Positions 1-7,464 of a stretch of 64,000 nt of DNA are shown here, piece by piece; within the stretch, counting starts at the first letter, position 1; each line of letters opens with the position of its first letter. The notes below the pieces were generated by a model. It was not told the origin of the DNA and ran no database searches. It saw only the letters and a list, made by a program, of their open reading frames with translations. Both the position numbers and the translations under genes were made by a program. The DNA is from Bacteroidota bacterium. GTDB taxonomy: Bacteria > Bacteroidota > Bacteroidia > Chitinophagales > Saprospiraceae. Where the stretch lies: assembly GCA_024743405.1 (NCBI GenBank), contig JANSWP010000016.1, forward strand, positions 1 through 64,000, written 5' to 3'.

Positions 1-90
1 CTTTGCAAAAAATAGAAAATAAGTCCCTCCAAAAATATTTTTCGCTGCCGTAGGCAGCGGCTATACTTAAAGTGCCAAAGTAGAACTAAG
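1..90. repeat. Partial copy of a multi-hairpin terminal-inverted-repeat element
   Basis: This stretch is nearly identical to 26143-26235. It contains the right half of the long palindrome, a small GCTGCC-gta-GGCAGC hairpin (about 45-59) and the right terminal repeat TTAAAGTGCCAAAGTAGAA (about 68-86). The left half would lie outside the window. It is a non-coding dispersed repeat; the mechanism of spread is unknown, and no transposase with matching ends is visible here. Confidence 0.8.
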
Positions 91-146
91 TAACGAGCAA
101 ATAATAAGTCCGCCATTTGGAGTTACAGATTTTGTACTAACACTAG

Positions 147-251
147 GCATTTTTTGAAGGAATAGCCCAAGCTATTGCTGAAAAAAATAACGACGGATTA
201 GGACAAAAGATGATCGGTGAAATGATGGAGTTATTCTTTTCTCGTTACTAA
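147..251 (+). pseudogene. C-terminal fragment of an unidentified protein
   Basis: An open frame of 34 codons runs to a TAA at 249-251 and ends in MMELFFSRY. It has no start codon and an in-frame TAG lies just upstream at 144-146. The composition looks coding (Glu/Lys-rich helix followed by a hydrophobic-aromatic end), so I read it as the 3' remnant of a gene cut off near the repeat at the left edge. Its stop overlaps the stop of the thioredoxin-like gene on the other strand. The family is not recognised, and chance coding cannot be excluded. Confidence 0.35.
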
Positions 252-868
252 ATAGCCACCGCCAAAAACTCTTGTTGAGTCGTCAAGGTTTTATCTTTTG
301 CATACCATAAGTGTAAATTCTTCGCTGATTCTGAGTTGATTTGCTTTTTCAAAACAACGTCTTCAGTTTCTAATGATTGTGCCTTTGCCTCTAAAATCAT
401 TTCTTGCATTTCCACTGGACGAGGTCCCCAAGTTTTTAATACCTCTAAGGTTTCCGCATCCAAAATCAATATCTTCGGAATCGACCTTCCACCATTCGTT
501 AAAAAGGCATCCACGATGTCCAAATGCTCATCACGTAAAATGAATTTCATGGAAATATTATCGTTTTCTAAAGTCATTTTATGTAAAACGGGTACAATCT
601 GCGCCGCATCACCACACCACCCTTCCGTAATCACCAACCAAATAATTGGACGAGTGATTTTTTGTAAATTTTGAAGGGTTGCATCTGTCAATTTGCCTCT
701 TTTGTCCAAACGGTTCATCCGAGCAATATTCATTTTTGCATAATTCAACATGGCCTCACTGTGATTCGATCCAGTTGTTTTGTTTTCAGCAAATAAATTG
801 TCAATTAATTGCCGGTAACTTTCATAAGTGTAGGCGTTCTCTACCACCTGTTTTTCTATTCTTTTCAT
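248..868 (-). CDS. Thioredoxin-fold family protein with a single-cysteine WCGD motif
   Basis: A 206-residue cytosolic protein with no signal peptide. The hydrophobic strand around residues 75-81 leads into TEGWCGDAAQ (residues 81-90), followed by a helix and the cis-Pro-like strand SIPKILILD. This is the layout of the Bacteroidota thioredoxin-family proteins (Thioredoxin_9-like) in which CxxC is replaced by CGDA, leaving only one active-site cysteine. Such proteins cannot run the ordinary dithiol cycle; a monothiol, peroxide-sensing or bacillithiol/glutathione-type role is possible but unproven. It stands alone, converging on a gene remnant at its 3' end. The start at MKRIEK is the only reasonable ATG. 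Fold assignment is firm, biochemical role open. Confidence 0.8.
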   Translation of the reverse strand: MKRIEKQVVENAYTYESYRQLIDNLFAENKTTGSNHSEAMLNYAKMNIARMNRLDKRGKLTDATLQNLQKITRPIIWLVITEGWCGDAAQIVPVLHKMTLENDNISMKFILRDEHLDIVDAFLTNGGRSIPKILILDAETLEVLKTWGPRPVEMQEMILEAKAQSLETEDVVLKKQINSESAKNLHLWYAKDKTLTTQQEFLAVAI

Positions 869-1134
869 CGCGGGATTTGTTTTGGTTTAAAGTTTGAACA
901 TTGAAAACGCACCTAGGTTAATTAGGTTTAAACAAGAAAGGTTAAGTATAAGTGAAGATGTCTTTATCGGGACAAGAAAAGGAGTTCCATGGTGGTTGCT
1001 TTCTGATTTGTCTAGAGCATTTCCATCAAAAGGATAATGAGCTATGAGGTTCTGGCTGAACCCTACAGTATAGGTTAGCAGAGTATAAAGTGCAAGAAAT
1101 TATATTTTCAGAGAGCGAGGTGTGTTTATGATCC

Positions 1135-1242
1135 TTATTCTTTCACAATCAATTTCGTTGTCTGCTTTCCTTCACAATAAATTCGAACCAAATAAGCTCC
1201 ACCCGCCAAATCTCTCAAATCAATTTCGGTTCCAACATCTCG
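1135..1242 (-). pseudogene. Remnant of a T9SS type A C-terminal sorting domain
   Basis: Read on the minus strand, about 35 codons ending at TAA (1135-1137) encode DLRDLAGGAYLVRIY followed by a lysine-rich terminal strand. This is the DL..L..G.Y.V.. pattern that closes T9SS type A sorting domains, as seen complete in the proteins at 9739-13383 and 29004-36575. The rest of the parent gene is absent: upstream the sequence switches to transposase remnant, in a different frame. I infer insertion followed by deletion. It cannot be expressed as a secreted protein. Confidence 0.6.
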
Positions 1243-1723
1243 GATGATTTTTTATCATACATCCGGGACAACTCTTTTTTCCTGAACAATAGTGTCCTGT
1301 TCCGTCAACAGAAACAGCAGTATATTTTCCTAAAACTCGGCGTTTCTCAAATACCTTTTCTTCATTGAGTACACCTATTGGGATTTTAAACAAATCCTGC
1401 AACTCCGATGGTTTGACTTCATCCAAATTTTCTCAAAGTGCGGTATCCTCAGGTAAGGATTCAAGTCCGTAAATACGGCGAAGATTTTCCTCCCGTACTG
1501 GATATTGCTCTCGAAAAAAGGTTAGAGAAGGGTCTTTAAGAGAAAATATTGCAAAACCAATGCTTAAAATGTCGCACAATTTATAGGACGTGTTAGTGCT
1601 GCGGCTGTCCGTAACTTTTTGAAAGCCGTCTCTTACCAGTTGTATCAATTTATCTATCATCCAACTTTTTGGACGAAATGTAGCTATTTCTGTTAAGTAA
1701 GTGCTTGGACAGAAATAACTCAC
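1236..1723 (-). pseudogene. Truncated transposase with an in-frame stop (DDE, IS4-like)
   Basis: Two open segments in the same frame, 1433-1723 and 1220-1426, are separated by a TGA at 1433-1435 where related transposases have an arginine codon (D-T-A-L-stop-E-N-L-D-E-V). Recognisable parts are the N-terminal helix with LCDILSIGFAIFSLKDPSL, the ENLRRIYGL region and the first catalytic block SVDGTGHYCSGKKSCPGC. The sequence breaks off just after the C..C..K.H motif, so about two thirds of the protein is missing. The natural N-terminus is replaced by the end of the repeat at 1696-1865. Doubly inactive: nonsense mutation and 3' deletion. Confidence 0.7.
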
Positions 1724-1865
1724 ACATATTATGACGGACTATTTTTTCACCATATTTCGTTAAAAATACTCGCTATATCTAAGGATATGCCTGTACTTTT
1801 TGCCTCGTCTGGCAAAAAAATAGTTTTCGTCAAATATGGAACTTATTTATGTCCAAGCACTTACT
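1696..1865. mobile_element. 170-bp MITE-like element with terminal inverted repeats
   Basis: The ends AGTAAGTGCTTGGACA (1696-1711) and TGTCCAAGCACTTACT (1850-1865) are perfect inverted repeats, and the match continues inward with one mismatch (AGAAATAA against ATAAATAA). The interior is non-coding. Part of it (about 1758-1810), read on the minus strand, matches the core of the element at 20578-20745. The same outer ends occur on the larger elements at 7199-7415 and 59865-60075. It abuts and disrupts the 5' end of the transposase remnant. Confidence 0.75.
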
Positions 1866-2275
1866 GTCAAATAATTATTTCTCGTATTATTCTTTTTTCA
1901 AACCGAGAACCGCTTAGGAGGAAGTAAATGTATTTCGACTAGTGAATATATTAAAAAACCATGTTTGGAAGTGACGAAAATATTTTCTGATTTCAACAAT
2001 ACAAAACTATTTTATCATTAAAAAGCTAGCTAGGTAGAGGTCAGCATATTGGGAATTCCTTTTTTTCCACAAATATTATTTTTTAATCAACTATTTATTG
2101 TTAAAAAAACAAGATTTACCATTTCTCCATTTTTTTACTTATTATTGAAATAATATTCTTTAAAAACTAGAATAAACACCCATATCTATTAAAAAAACAG
2201 ATATTAAACCCATAAAAAACCACTAAACAAGCTATCTTAAACATATTATTTCTAAACCATAAAAATGCTTCGCCT
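1866..2275. other. AT-rich intergenic region
   Basis: About 400 bases of very AT-rich sequence between the repeat element and the CBS gene, with many homopolymer A/T tracts. No open frame, RNA gene or clear TAnnTTTG promoter box was recognised. The promoter of the CBS gene must lie here but I cannot place it. Confidence 0.4.
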
Positions 2276-2716
2276 ATGATGAATGATAGACTTTCTACAA
2301 TTATGACAAAAAATGTCATTACTGTCAAACCAACCGATACTTTAGCTACGGTAAAGGATATTCTATTTTCAAGGGGCTTTCATCATGTTCCTGTTGTGGA
2401 GGATAAGAAACTCTGTGGCATTATTACTTCTTATGATATGGTAAGATTGGATCTACCATTTTCGGAGTATGAAAATATCATTGTCAAAGATATTATGAAT
2501 AAGAAGGTCGTAACTTTGACCGAAAATGAATTGATTGGAGCCGCCGCTCAAATTTTTCTTAAACATCTATTTCATGGCTTACCCATTGTAAATAATGATG
2601 ACGAGTTGACAGGAATTGTAACCACTCACGACATCCTGAAGTATGAATTCTTAAAAGAGTACCCAGATGATATTTTCGTGAAAAAGACTAAGTGGATTGA
2701 AACAGCTAAATATTAG
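2276..2716 (+). CDS. CBS-domain pair protein
   Basis: A 146-residue soluble protein made almost entirely of two tandem CBS motifs: residues about 5-60 (IMTKNVITVKPTDTLATV ... HVPVVEDKKLCGIITSYDMV) and about 70-130 (IMNKKVVTLTENELIGAA ... GLPIVNNDDELTGIVTTHDIL). A CBS pair forms a Bateman module that usually binds adenine nucleotides (AMP, ATP, SAM) and regulates a partner; here there is no fused catalytic domain, so the partner is unknown. Two ATGs lie in tandem at the start. It is monocistronic, followed after 28 bp by a strong hairpin terminator shared with the converging lipoprotein gene. Confidence 0.88.
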   Translation: MMNDRLSTIMTKNVITVKPTDTLATVKDILFSRGFHHVPVVEDKKLCGIITSYDMVRLDLPFSEYENIIVKDIMNKKVVTLTENELIGAAAQIFLKHLFHGLPIVNNDDELTGIVTTHDILKYEFLKEYPDDIFVKKTKWIETAKY

Positions 2717-2744
2717 TCCACTTCGGTGATTAATAAAATGAATT

Positions 2745-2784
2745 ATCCCGAATTTTCATTCATTGAGAATTCGGGATTTTTTTA
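2745..2784. terminator. Bidirectional-looking intrinsic terminator
   Basis: The stem ATCCCGAATT (2745-2754) pairs with AATTCGGGAT (2768-2777) around a 13-nt loop and is followed by a T-rich run on the plus strand. It lies between convergent genes, immediately after the CBS gene. Confidence 0.85.
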
Positions 2785-2800
2785 TTTTTCAACAAATAGA

Positions 2801-3361
2801 CTATTGTACTTCGTAGATCGCATCTATTGCAACAGTCCGTGTAAAACTACTGAATTCAAAATCTGCATTGACCTGAATCTGCCAAAAATTCTCATCTATT
2901 TTTTGTCCTTCTATGCACCCTGAAGTCGCATTTTTAAATACGACTTCAGAACAAAAACAAAGATTGATAAAACGCAATTGTACATCATTCAATTGGCCAT
3001 TTTCAATAGAAAAACTTTCCAAGTCTGAATCCACCTCAAAGGTCACCACCTTTGTAAATTCATCATCTGCGATGGTAGGATCACCTTGGGTATCATCAAA
3101 CATTTTAAACACTGTCTTTTTCCCTTCGATAACAGGGTCTGAAGTGGGATTGGCGTAGTCTAATCCTGAATTTTCATGAATGGTGAAAGTACAATCATGA
3201 TTGTCGAGACAATCATTTGTTAATGCCGTTTCATCAAAAGGGTCCACACAAGTAAATTCACAAGTTTCACATAGTGGTAAAATGGGGTCATTCTTTTCAC
3301 TACAAGCTAAAAATAAAGTCAGGCTTAGTAGAATCGCCAAAAAGCTGATTTGTGTTTTCAT
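2801..3361 (-). CDS. Small lipoprotein of unknown function
   Basis: A 186-residue protein beginning with a hydrophobic signal sequence and a lipobox LFLAC, so the mature protein starts at Cys20 and is probably anchored to the outer membrane. The mature part is acidic and cysteine-rich near its N-terminus (LCETCEFTCVDPF), followed by a beta-rich domain with FINLCFCSEVVF and a closing VAIDAIYEV strand. It has no family that I recognise. It converges on the CBS gene and is separated from the acetyltransferase gene upstream by a 160-bp spacer holding a repeat fragment. Confidence 0.75.
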   Translation of the reverse strand: MKTQISFLAILLSLTLFLACSEKNDPILPLCETCEFTCVDPFDETALTNDCLDNHDCTFTIHENSGLDYANPTSDPVIEGKKTVFKMFDDTQGDPTIADDEFTKVVTFEVDSDLESFSIENGQLNDVQLRFINLCFCSEVVFKNATSGCIEGQKIDENFWQIQVNADFEFSSFTRTVAIDAIYEVQ

Positions 3362-3467
3362 GTTTATCTTTTTTCTTATCAGACCGATTAAAATTACAGT
3401 TTGGTTGGGTTAGGTAGGAGGAAATAAATAACCTGCCCAATTTTTTTTGAAAGTCAATCTTTCTTTA

Positions 3468-3508
3468 GACGAGGCAAAGCCCTAGTAGTCATTCAAGCTA
3501 AAACTGAC
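3468..3508. repeat. Truncated copy of the 20.6-kb inverted-repeat family
   Basis: The words GACGAGGCAAAG and AGTAGTCATTCAAGCTAAAAC lie next to each other here. Both occur in the element at 20578-20745 (GAACGAGGCAAAAAG in its core, CAGTTTTAGCTTGACTGACTAC at its end) and at 20479-20501. Only about 40 bp remain, so this is a decayed fragment. Confidence 0.5.
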
Positions 3509-3523
3509 AGATAATCTTTGGTA

Positions 3524-3985
3524 TCAAATCGCCATTCGCATCCGAACTAATTGTTTTTCAAACCCAAATTTCTCATAAGCTCTAACTGCAGCTTGATTGT
3601 CATTATACACCTCCAATTGGACTTCTGAAATCCCTCTTGATTTTACCCAGTCCATTAGTCCTTCCATGATTGTTCCAATAATTCCTTTCCCTCGATATTC
3701 GGGTCGGACAAACATGAATCCCAAATAGGCATATTCCTCAAACTGAACATATGGTTTTCCTAATTTAATGCGCGCATAACCTGAACCAATAATCTGACTC
3801 CCATCTAATGCAATAATGACTTCCGAATCAGAAGACTGAATCAAAGCTGACAGGTCATAATAATTGATTTTTTCTGGTTTTAATGTAGCATCAAAGGGTC
3901 GCTCTGCAGAGATGACACCTTGCTCGAATTCGAAAAGAGTTTCTAAATCATCAAGGGTGGCGGGGCGGAGGTGGAAGTCTTTCAT
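3524..3985 (-). CDS. GNAT-family N-acetyltransferase
   Basis: A 153-residue cytosolic protein from the ATG at 3985; an open frame extends 13 codons further but that extension is not GNAT-like, and MKDFHLRPATLDDLE is a typical first strand. Motif A, the acetyl-CoA pyrophosphate loop, is VRPEYRGKGIIGTIMEGL in the middle of the protein, preceded by the strand EYAYLGFMF and followed by motif B (ISEVQLEVYNDNQAAVRAYEKFGF). The acceptor substrate cannot be read from sequence. No operon partner. Confidence 0.88.
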   Translation of the reverse strand: MKDFHLRPATLDDLETLFEFEQGVISAERPFDATLKPEKINYYDLSALIQSSDSEVIIALDGSQIIGSGYARIKLGKPYVQFEEYAYLGFMFVRPEYRGKGIIGTIMEGLMDWVKSRGISEVQLEVYNDNQAAVRAYEKFGFEKQLVRMRMAI

Positions 3986-4168
3986 TTTTAAGGGAAAAAT
4001 ACAGAAATATTTTTCTCCAAACATTAAAATTAGTTCTGAAGTAAATATGCTCTATCAGAAGGGGGATTCTTCGCCTTAACGAGCTGAATATCAATAACAT
4101 TTTTCAACGCTTAATTCAAATTACTAATTAAATTGTATTTTGGTATTTTTTTCAGAAATCTATACCAA

Positions 4169-7165
4169 ATGTCAAAACTTGCCAAATACCTCATTGAAAA
4201 AGAGAAAAATCAGAAAACTAAGTTCTTAGATCTTGGAAATTGTGGGCTAAAAGATTTATCGATTGAAATCCCTGAATTGTTTGAGTTGGAATGGTTAGAA
4301 ACTCTGATTCTAAGCAATGGCTATGTGGATTTAAGGACTCAGGAGAAGCGGGAAAGTATCAATGCGGAAACACAGAATGAAATCGTAAAACTTCCATATA
4401 AATTAAAATCATTAACTAACTTAAAAGCCCTTTATTTGAGTTCGTTTGAGGTCATTCAAAAAGAGGAAGACTTATGGGAAATCGAGCCCATAATAATGCA
4501 TTTGTCAGGTCTCGAAGTTATTCAAAATTTCAAAGATTTGGAAATTTTGGATTGTCGTTACCGTGAAGTCAGTTCGCTTGAATTTTTGAATGATTTACAA
4601 AAATTACAGCATATTAATTTATCAAATAATCAGATTGAAGATTTACAATTCTTAGATGAATCTTTGAGTTTGCAATCACTGATTCTAGAAGAAAATCAAA
4701 TTTCGGAAATAAAAGGCATCTATAATCTACCGAAATTACAACACTTAAATTTGAATCTTAATCAGCTTACTAATGTAAGTGGTTTAGCGACTTTTGACAC
4801 GTTAAAAACACTAAATTTACAAAACAATAAAATTTTCGAATTGAAGGGCATTCAAAATTTGACTGCTCTAGAAAATTTGAACTTATCTTCCAATGGCCTT
4901 TCTCAAATATTCAGATTAGGCAAACTTACTGCCTTAGAAAATTTGGACATAGAAAATAACGACGTACAGGATGCAGATAGTCTTCGAAACTTAACCAATT
5001 TAAAATATTTAAACCTTTCCGAAACCGGTCCTTCAGACATTGATTGGTTGGTGAGTCTTAGTAATTTGGAAGTTTTAAAATTAAAAGGAAAAAATATTGA
5101 AAATGCACTGCCAATAACAACATTAATCAATTTAGTGGAATTGGATTTAGCACACAATACCATTTCATCGCTCGATGGTTTTGAGAATCTTACTGCACTT
5201 GCTAAATTAAATTTATCAGCGAACCAAATAACAGATATTAGTCCTCTGATTGGGCATTTGAAAAAAGCAGATTGGGCAGGTATGCCCTATGCAGGGGATG
5301 TAAGCCACATGGTGGAAAGTCAATATTCGTCTTATATCACTTTTGGCGAGAACCCCATAGAAAATCCGCCTTATGAAATCGCTCAAGGAAACAATGAAAC
5401 AAGCAGTGCTGAAGAAATTCTTAACTTTTTTGCCAATACAGATACGGCAGAAATCGCTACCGATGATTTCTATGAAGCAAAAATTTTAATTATTGGAGAA
5501 GGAGGTGCCGGTAAAACGACTTTATTTAGAAAATTAAGACATGCCAATAGTAAAATGCCTGCAGAAAACGAATCTACTATGGGCATTGACATCCATCAAC
5601 TGAATCTCAGAACGCGAAACGGGAAAGATATTCGCGCCAATATTTGGGATTTTGGTGGACAAGAAATTTATCATTCAACCCATCAGTTTTTCTTTAGCAA
5701 AAGAGCTTTATATATTTTGGTAGATGATACCCGAATCAATAATGATACGACTGTCAACGATAAGAGTTTTGCCTATTGGTTTGGGTTAGTGGATTTATTA
5801 GGTGGAGAAAGTCCTTTGCTTATTGTACAAAATGAAAAAAACGACCGGAGCAAACAATTAGAGACCAGTTCTATGCGCGGACGATTTGACTTTGTTAAAG
5901 AAACATTGCAAACAAATTTGATGACGGGTCGAGGGCTTCCTGAAGTTCACCAAGCGATTGAAGACCAAGTACAAAATTTATTAAGGGGTAATGTTTCACT
6001 CCCCATTAGCTGGGTAGATATTCGAAAAGAAATTGACACTTTGACTAAAGAAACCCATGAAATTAGTGCCAGTCGATGGAGAGAAATTTGTAAAAACCAC
6101 GGCATTGAAAATGTCAAACAACAAAAAAGTTTGAGTCAATACTTCCATGATGTAGGCGTATTTTTGCATTTTCAAGAAGATGCTTTATTGAGAAAATCAG
6201 TTTTCCTTCAAAAAAATTGGGTGACCGCTGCTATTTATCGAATCTTGGATGATGAAACTATCAAAGCACATGGCGGTCAATTTGAAGAAGCTGATCTAAA
6301 AAGGCTTTGGAAAGAAGGCAATTTAGCCGAATACCACAATGAGTTTTTGGCATTGATGATTAAATTTGAGTTGTGTTTTGAACTCCCTGACCGTTCTGAA
6401 AAAAAATGGTTAGCACCACAATTAATGTCTAATAAACAACCAAAATACAACTGGATTTCTGAAAACAACAAAGAATTACACTTCAAATACGACTTCTTAC
6501 CAAGTGGAATGATCAGCAGGCTAATCGTTCGTTTGCATCGTTTTGTTGTACGTACAGATTTAGCTTGGCGAAATGGTATCGTTCTAGAACGCCTTGGTGC
6601 CCAAGCAGAAATCATGGAAATCCATGATGATACTATTCGAATTAGAGTAGTTGGAGAAGACCAGACTTTTCGCAAAGAATTATTGACCATTATTACCGAT
6701 GAATTTGACCAAATGCATAAGAAATTTACTGGTCTAAAGTTGGATAAATGGGTTGCTTGCAATTGTCAATCCTGTGATAAATCTGAGGATCCACAGTTGT
6801 TTGATTATAATGCCTTACTTCAGCGGAAAAAGAACGGCAAAACAGAAAAAGAATGCGATAAAAGTTATGAAATTGTGTCTGTCAACGATTTATTAGGTGA
6901 AGCATCATCCCCAACTCCAAAAAAGAAAAAATTGGATAAAAAAGGGAAACTTAGAAGCTTACTTGCAGATAATCGAAAAGCAGAAGTTTTCATTGAATTG
7001 AAAAAGCTGCTGCCTGATGAAACCTTAATTACTCAAGTTGAAAGTCGATGGAAAAAATTACGGAAGAATGAAATAGCAGGAATCCTTTCTTACGAAAATA
7101 CGACCATTGAACGAAATAAAATCACCTATAATTTATTGGAGATGGTCAATGGGATAGAGGAGTAA
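4169..7165 (+). CDS. Roco protein: LRR-Roc GTPase-COR with C-terminal EAD11-like domain
   Basis: Numbered from the ATG at 4169 (998 aa; the frame runs 12 codons further up to a TTG). Residues about 15-385 are SDS22-like leucine-rich repeats (L..L..L.L..N.I). The Roc GTPase follows: P-loop GEGGAGKT (443-450), switch/G3 DFGGQE (494-499) and NEKND at the G4 position (from 555). COR spans about 610-860 and ends in a cysteine cluster CNCQSC (from 864) plus a later ECDKS, usual for bacterial Roco proteins. After a lysine-rich linker, residues about 925-997 (RSLLADNRKAEVFIELKKLL ... SRWKKLRKNEIAGILSYE ... ERNKITYNLLEM) match my recollection of effector-associated domain EAD11, a small helical adaptor found on NTPase/effector proteins in conflict systems. 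No effector domain is fused and no EAD-bearing partner is adjacent. Domains LRR-Roc-COR are certain; EAD11 is likely. Confidence 0.92.
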   Translation: MSKLAKYLIEKEKNQKTKFLDLGNCGLKDLSIEIPELFELEWLETLILSNGYVDLRTQEKRESINAETQNEIVKLPYKLKSLTNLKALYLSSFEVIQKEEDLWEIEPIIMHLSGLEVIQNFKDLEILDCRYREVSSLEFLNDLQKLQHINLSNNQIEDLQFLDESLSLQSLILEENQISEIKGIYNLPKLQHLNLNLNQLTNVSGLATFDTLKTLNLQNNKIFELKGIQNLTALENLNLSSNGLSQIFRLGKLTALENLDIENNDVQDADSLRNLTNLKYLNLSETGPSDIDWLVSLSNLEVLKLKGKNIENALPITTLINLVELDLAHNTISSLDGFENLTALAKLNLSANQITDISPLIGHLKKADWAGMPYAGDVSHMVESQYSSYITFGENPIENPPYEIAQGNNETSSAEEILNFFANTDTAEIATDDFYEAKILIIGEGGAGKTTLFRKLRHANSKMPAENESTMGIDIHQLNLRTRNGKDIRANIWDFGGQEIYHSTHQFFFSKRALYILVDDTRINNDTTVNDKSFAYWFGLVDLLGGESPLLIVQNEKNDRSKQLETSSMRGRFDFVKETLQTNLMTGRGLPEVHQAIEDQVQNLLRGNVSLPISWVDIRKEIDTLTKETHEISASRWREICKNHGIENVKQQKSLSQYFHDVGVFLHFQEDALLRKSVFLQKNWVTAAIYRILDDETIKAHGGQFEEADLKRLWKEGNLAEYHNEFLALMIKFELCFELPDRSEKKWLAPQLMSNKQPKYNWISENNKELHFKYDFLPSGMISRLIVRLHRFVVRTDLAWRNGIVLERLGAQAEIMEIHDDTIRIRVVGEDQTFRKELLTIITDEFDQMHKKFTGLKLDKWVACNCQSCDKSEDPQLFDYNALLQRKKNGKTEKECDKSYEIVSVNDLLGEASSPTPKKKKLDKKGKLRSLLADNRKAEVFIELKKLLPDETLITQVESRWKKLRKNEIAGILSYENTTIERNKITYNLLEMVNGIEE

Positions 7166-7198
7166 ACCCTAACATTGGCTAGTATAGATATTTTACAG

Positions 7199-7415
7199 CT
7201 TAAGTGCTTGGACAAAATCAAGTTATAGCTTACTGGAGCATTGCCTCAATGAGGCTCGCTCCAGTAAATGGTGGTTTTGAAGGGGAGTCCAATTTAAAAA
7301 GCTGACTTTCAGCTTTTTAAATTGGACTCCCCTCCAAGCCTCCTCTACTGCAACGGGCGCCTTTGGCGCGATGTTGCAGTATTTAAGTGTAACTTGATTC
7401 TGTCCAAGAACTTAC
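7199..7415. mobile_element. Multi-hairpin terminal-inverted-repeat element (family A)
   Basis: About 215 bp. The outer ends TAAGTGCTTGGACA (7201) and TGTCCAAGAACTTA (7401-7414) are imperfect inverted repeats extended inward by ATCAAGTT/AACTTGAT. Inside are three consecutive hairpins: TACTGGAGC/GCTCCAGTA (7231-7266) enclosing GCCTC-aat-GAGGC; a perfect 25-bp stem 7281-7305 against 7309-7333 with a 3-nt loop; and ACTGCAAC/GTTGCAGT (7347-7380) enclosing GCGCC-ttt-GGCGC. The third hairpin is the same as at 60005-60038. It is non-coding and sits between the Roco gene and the DUF4838 gene. Confidence 0.85.
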
Positions 7416-7464
7416 TAAAAAAAAATCCTACTTTTAAATGGGACATCGATACAAAACTATAACT

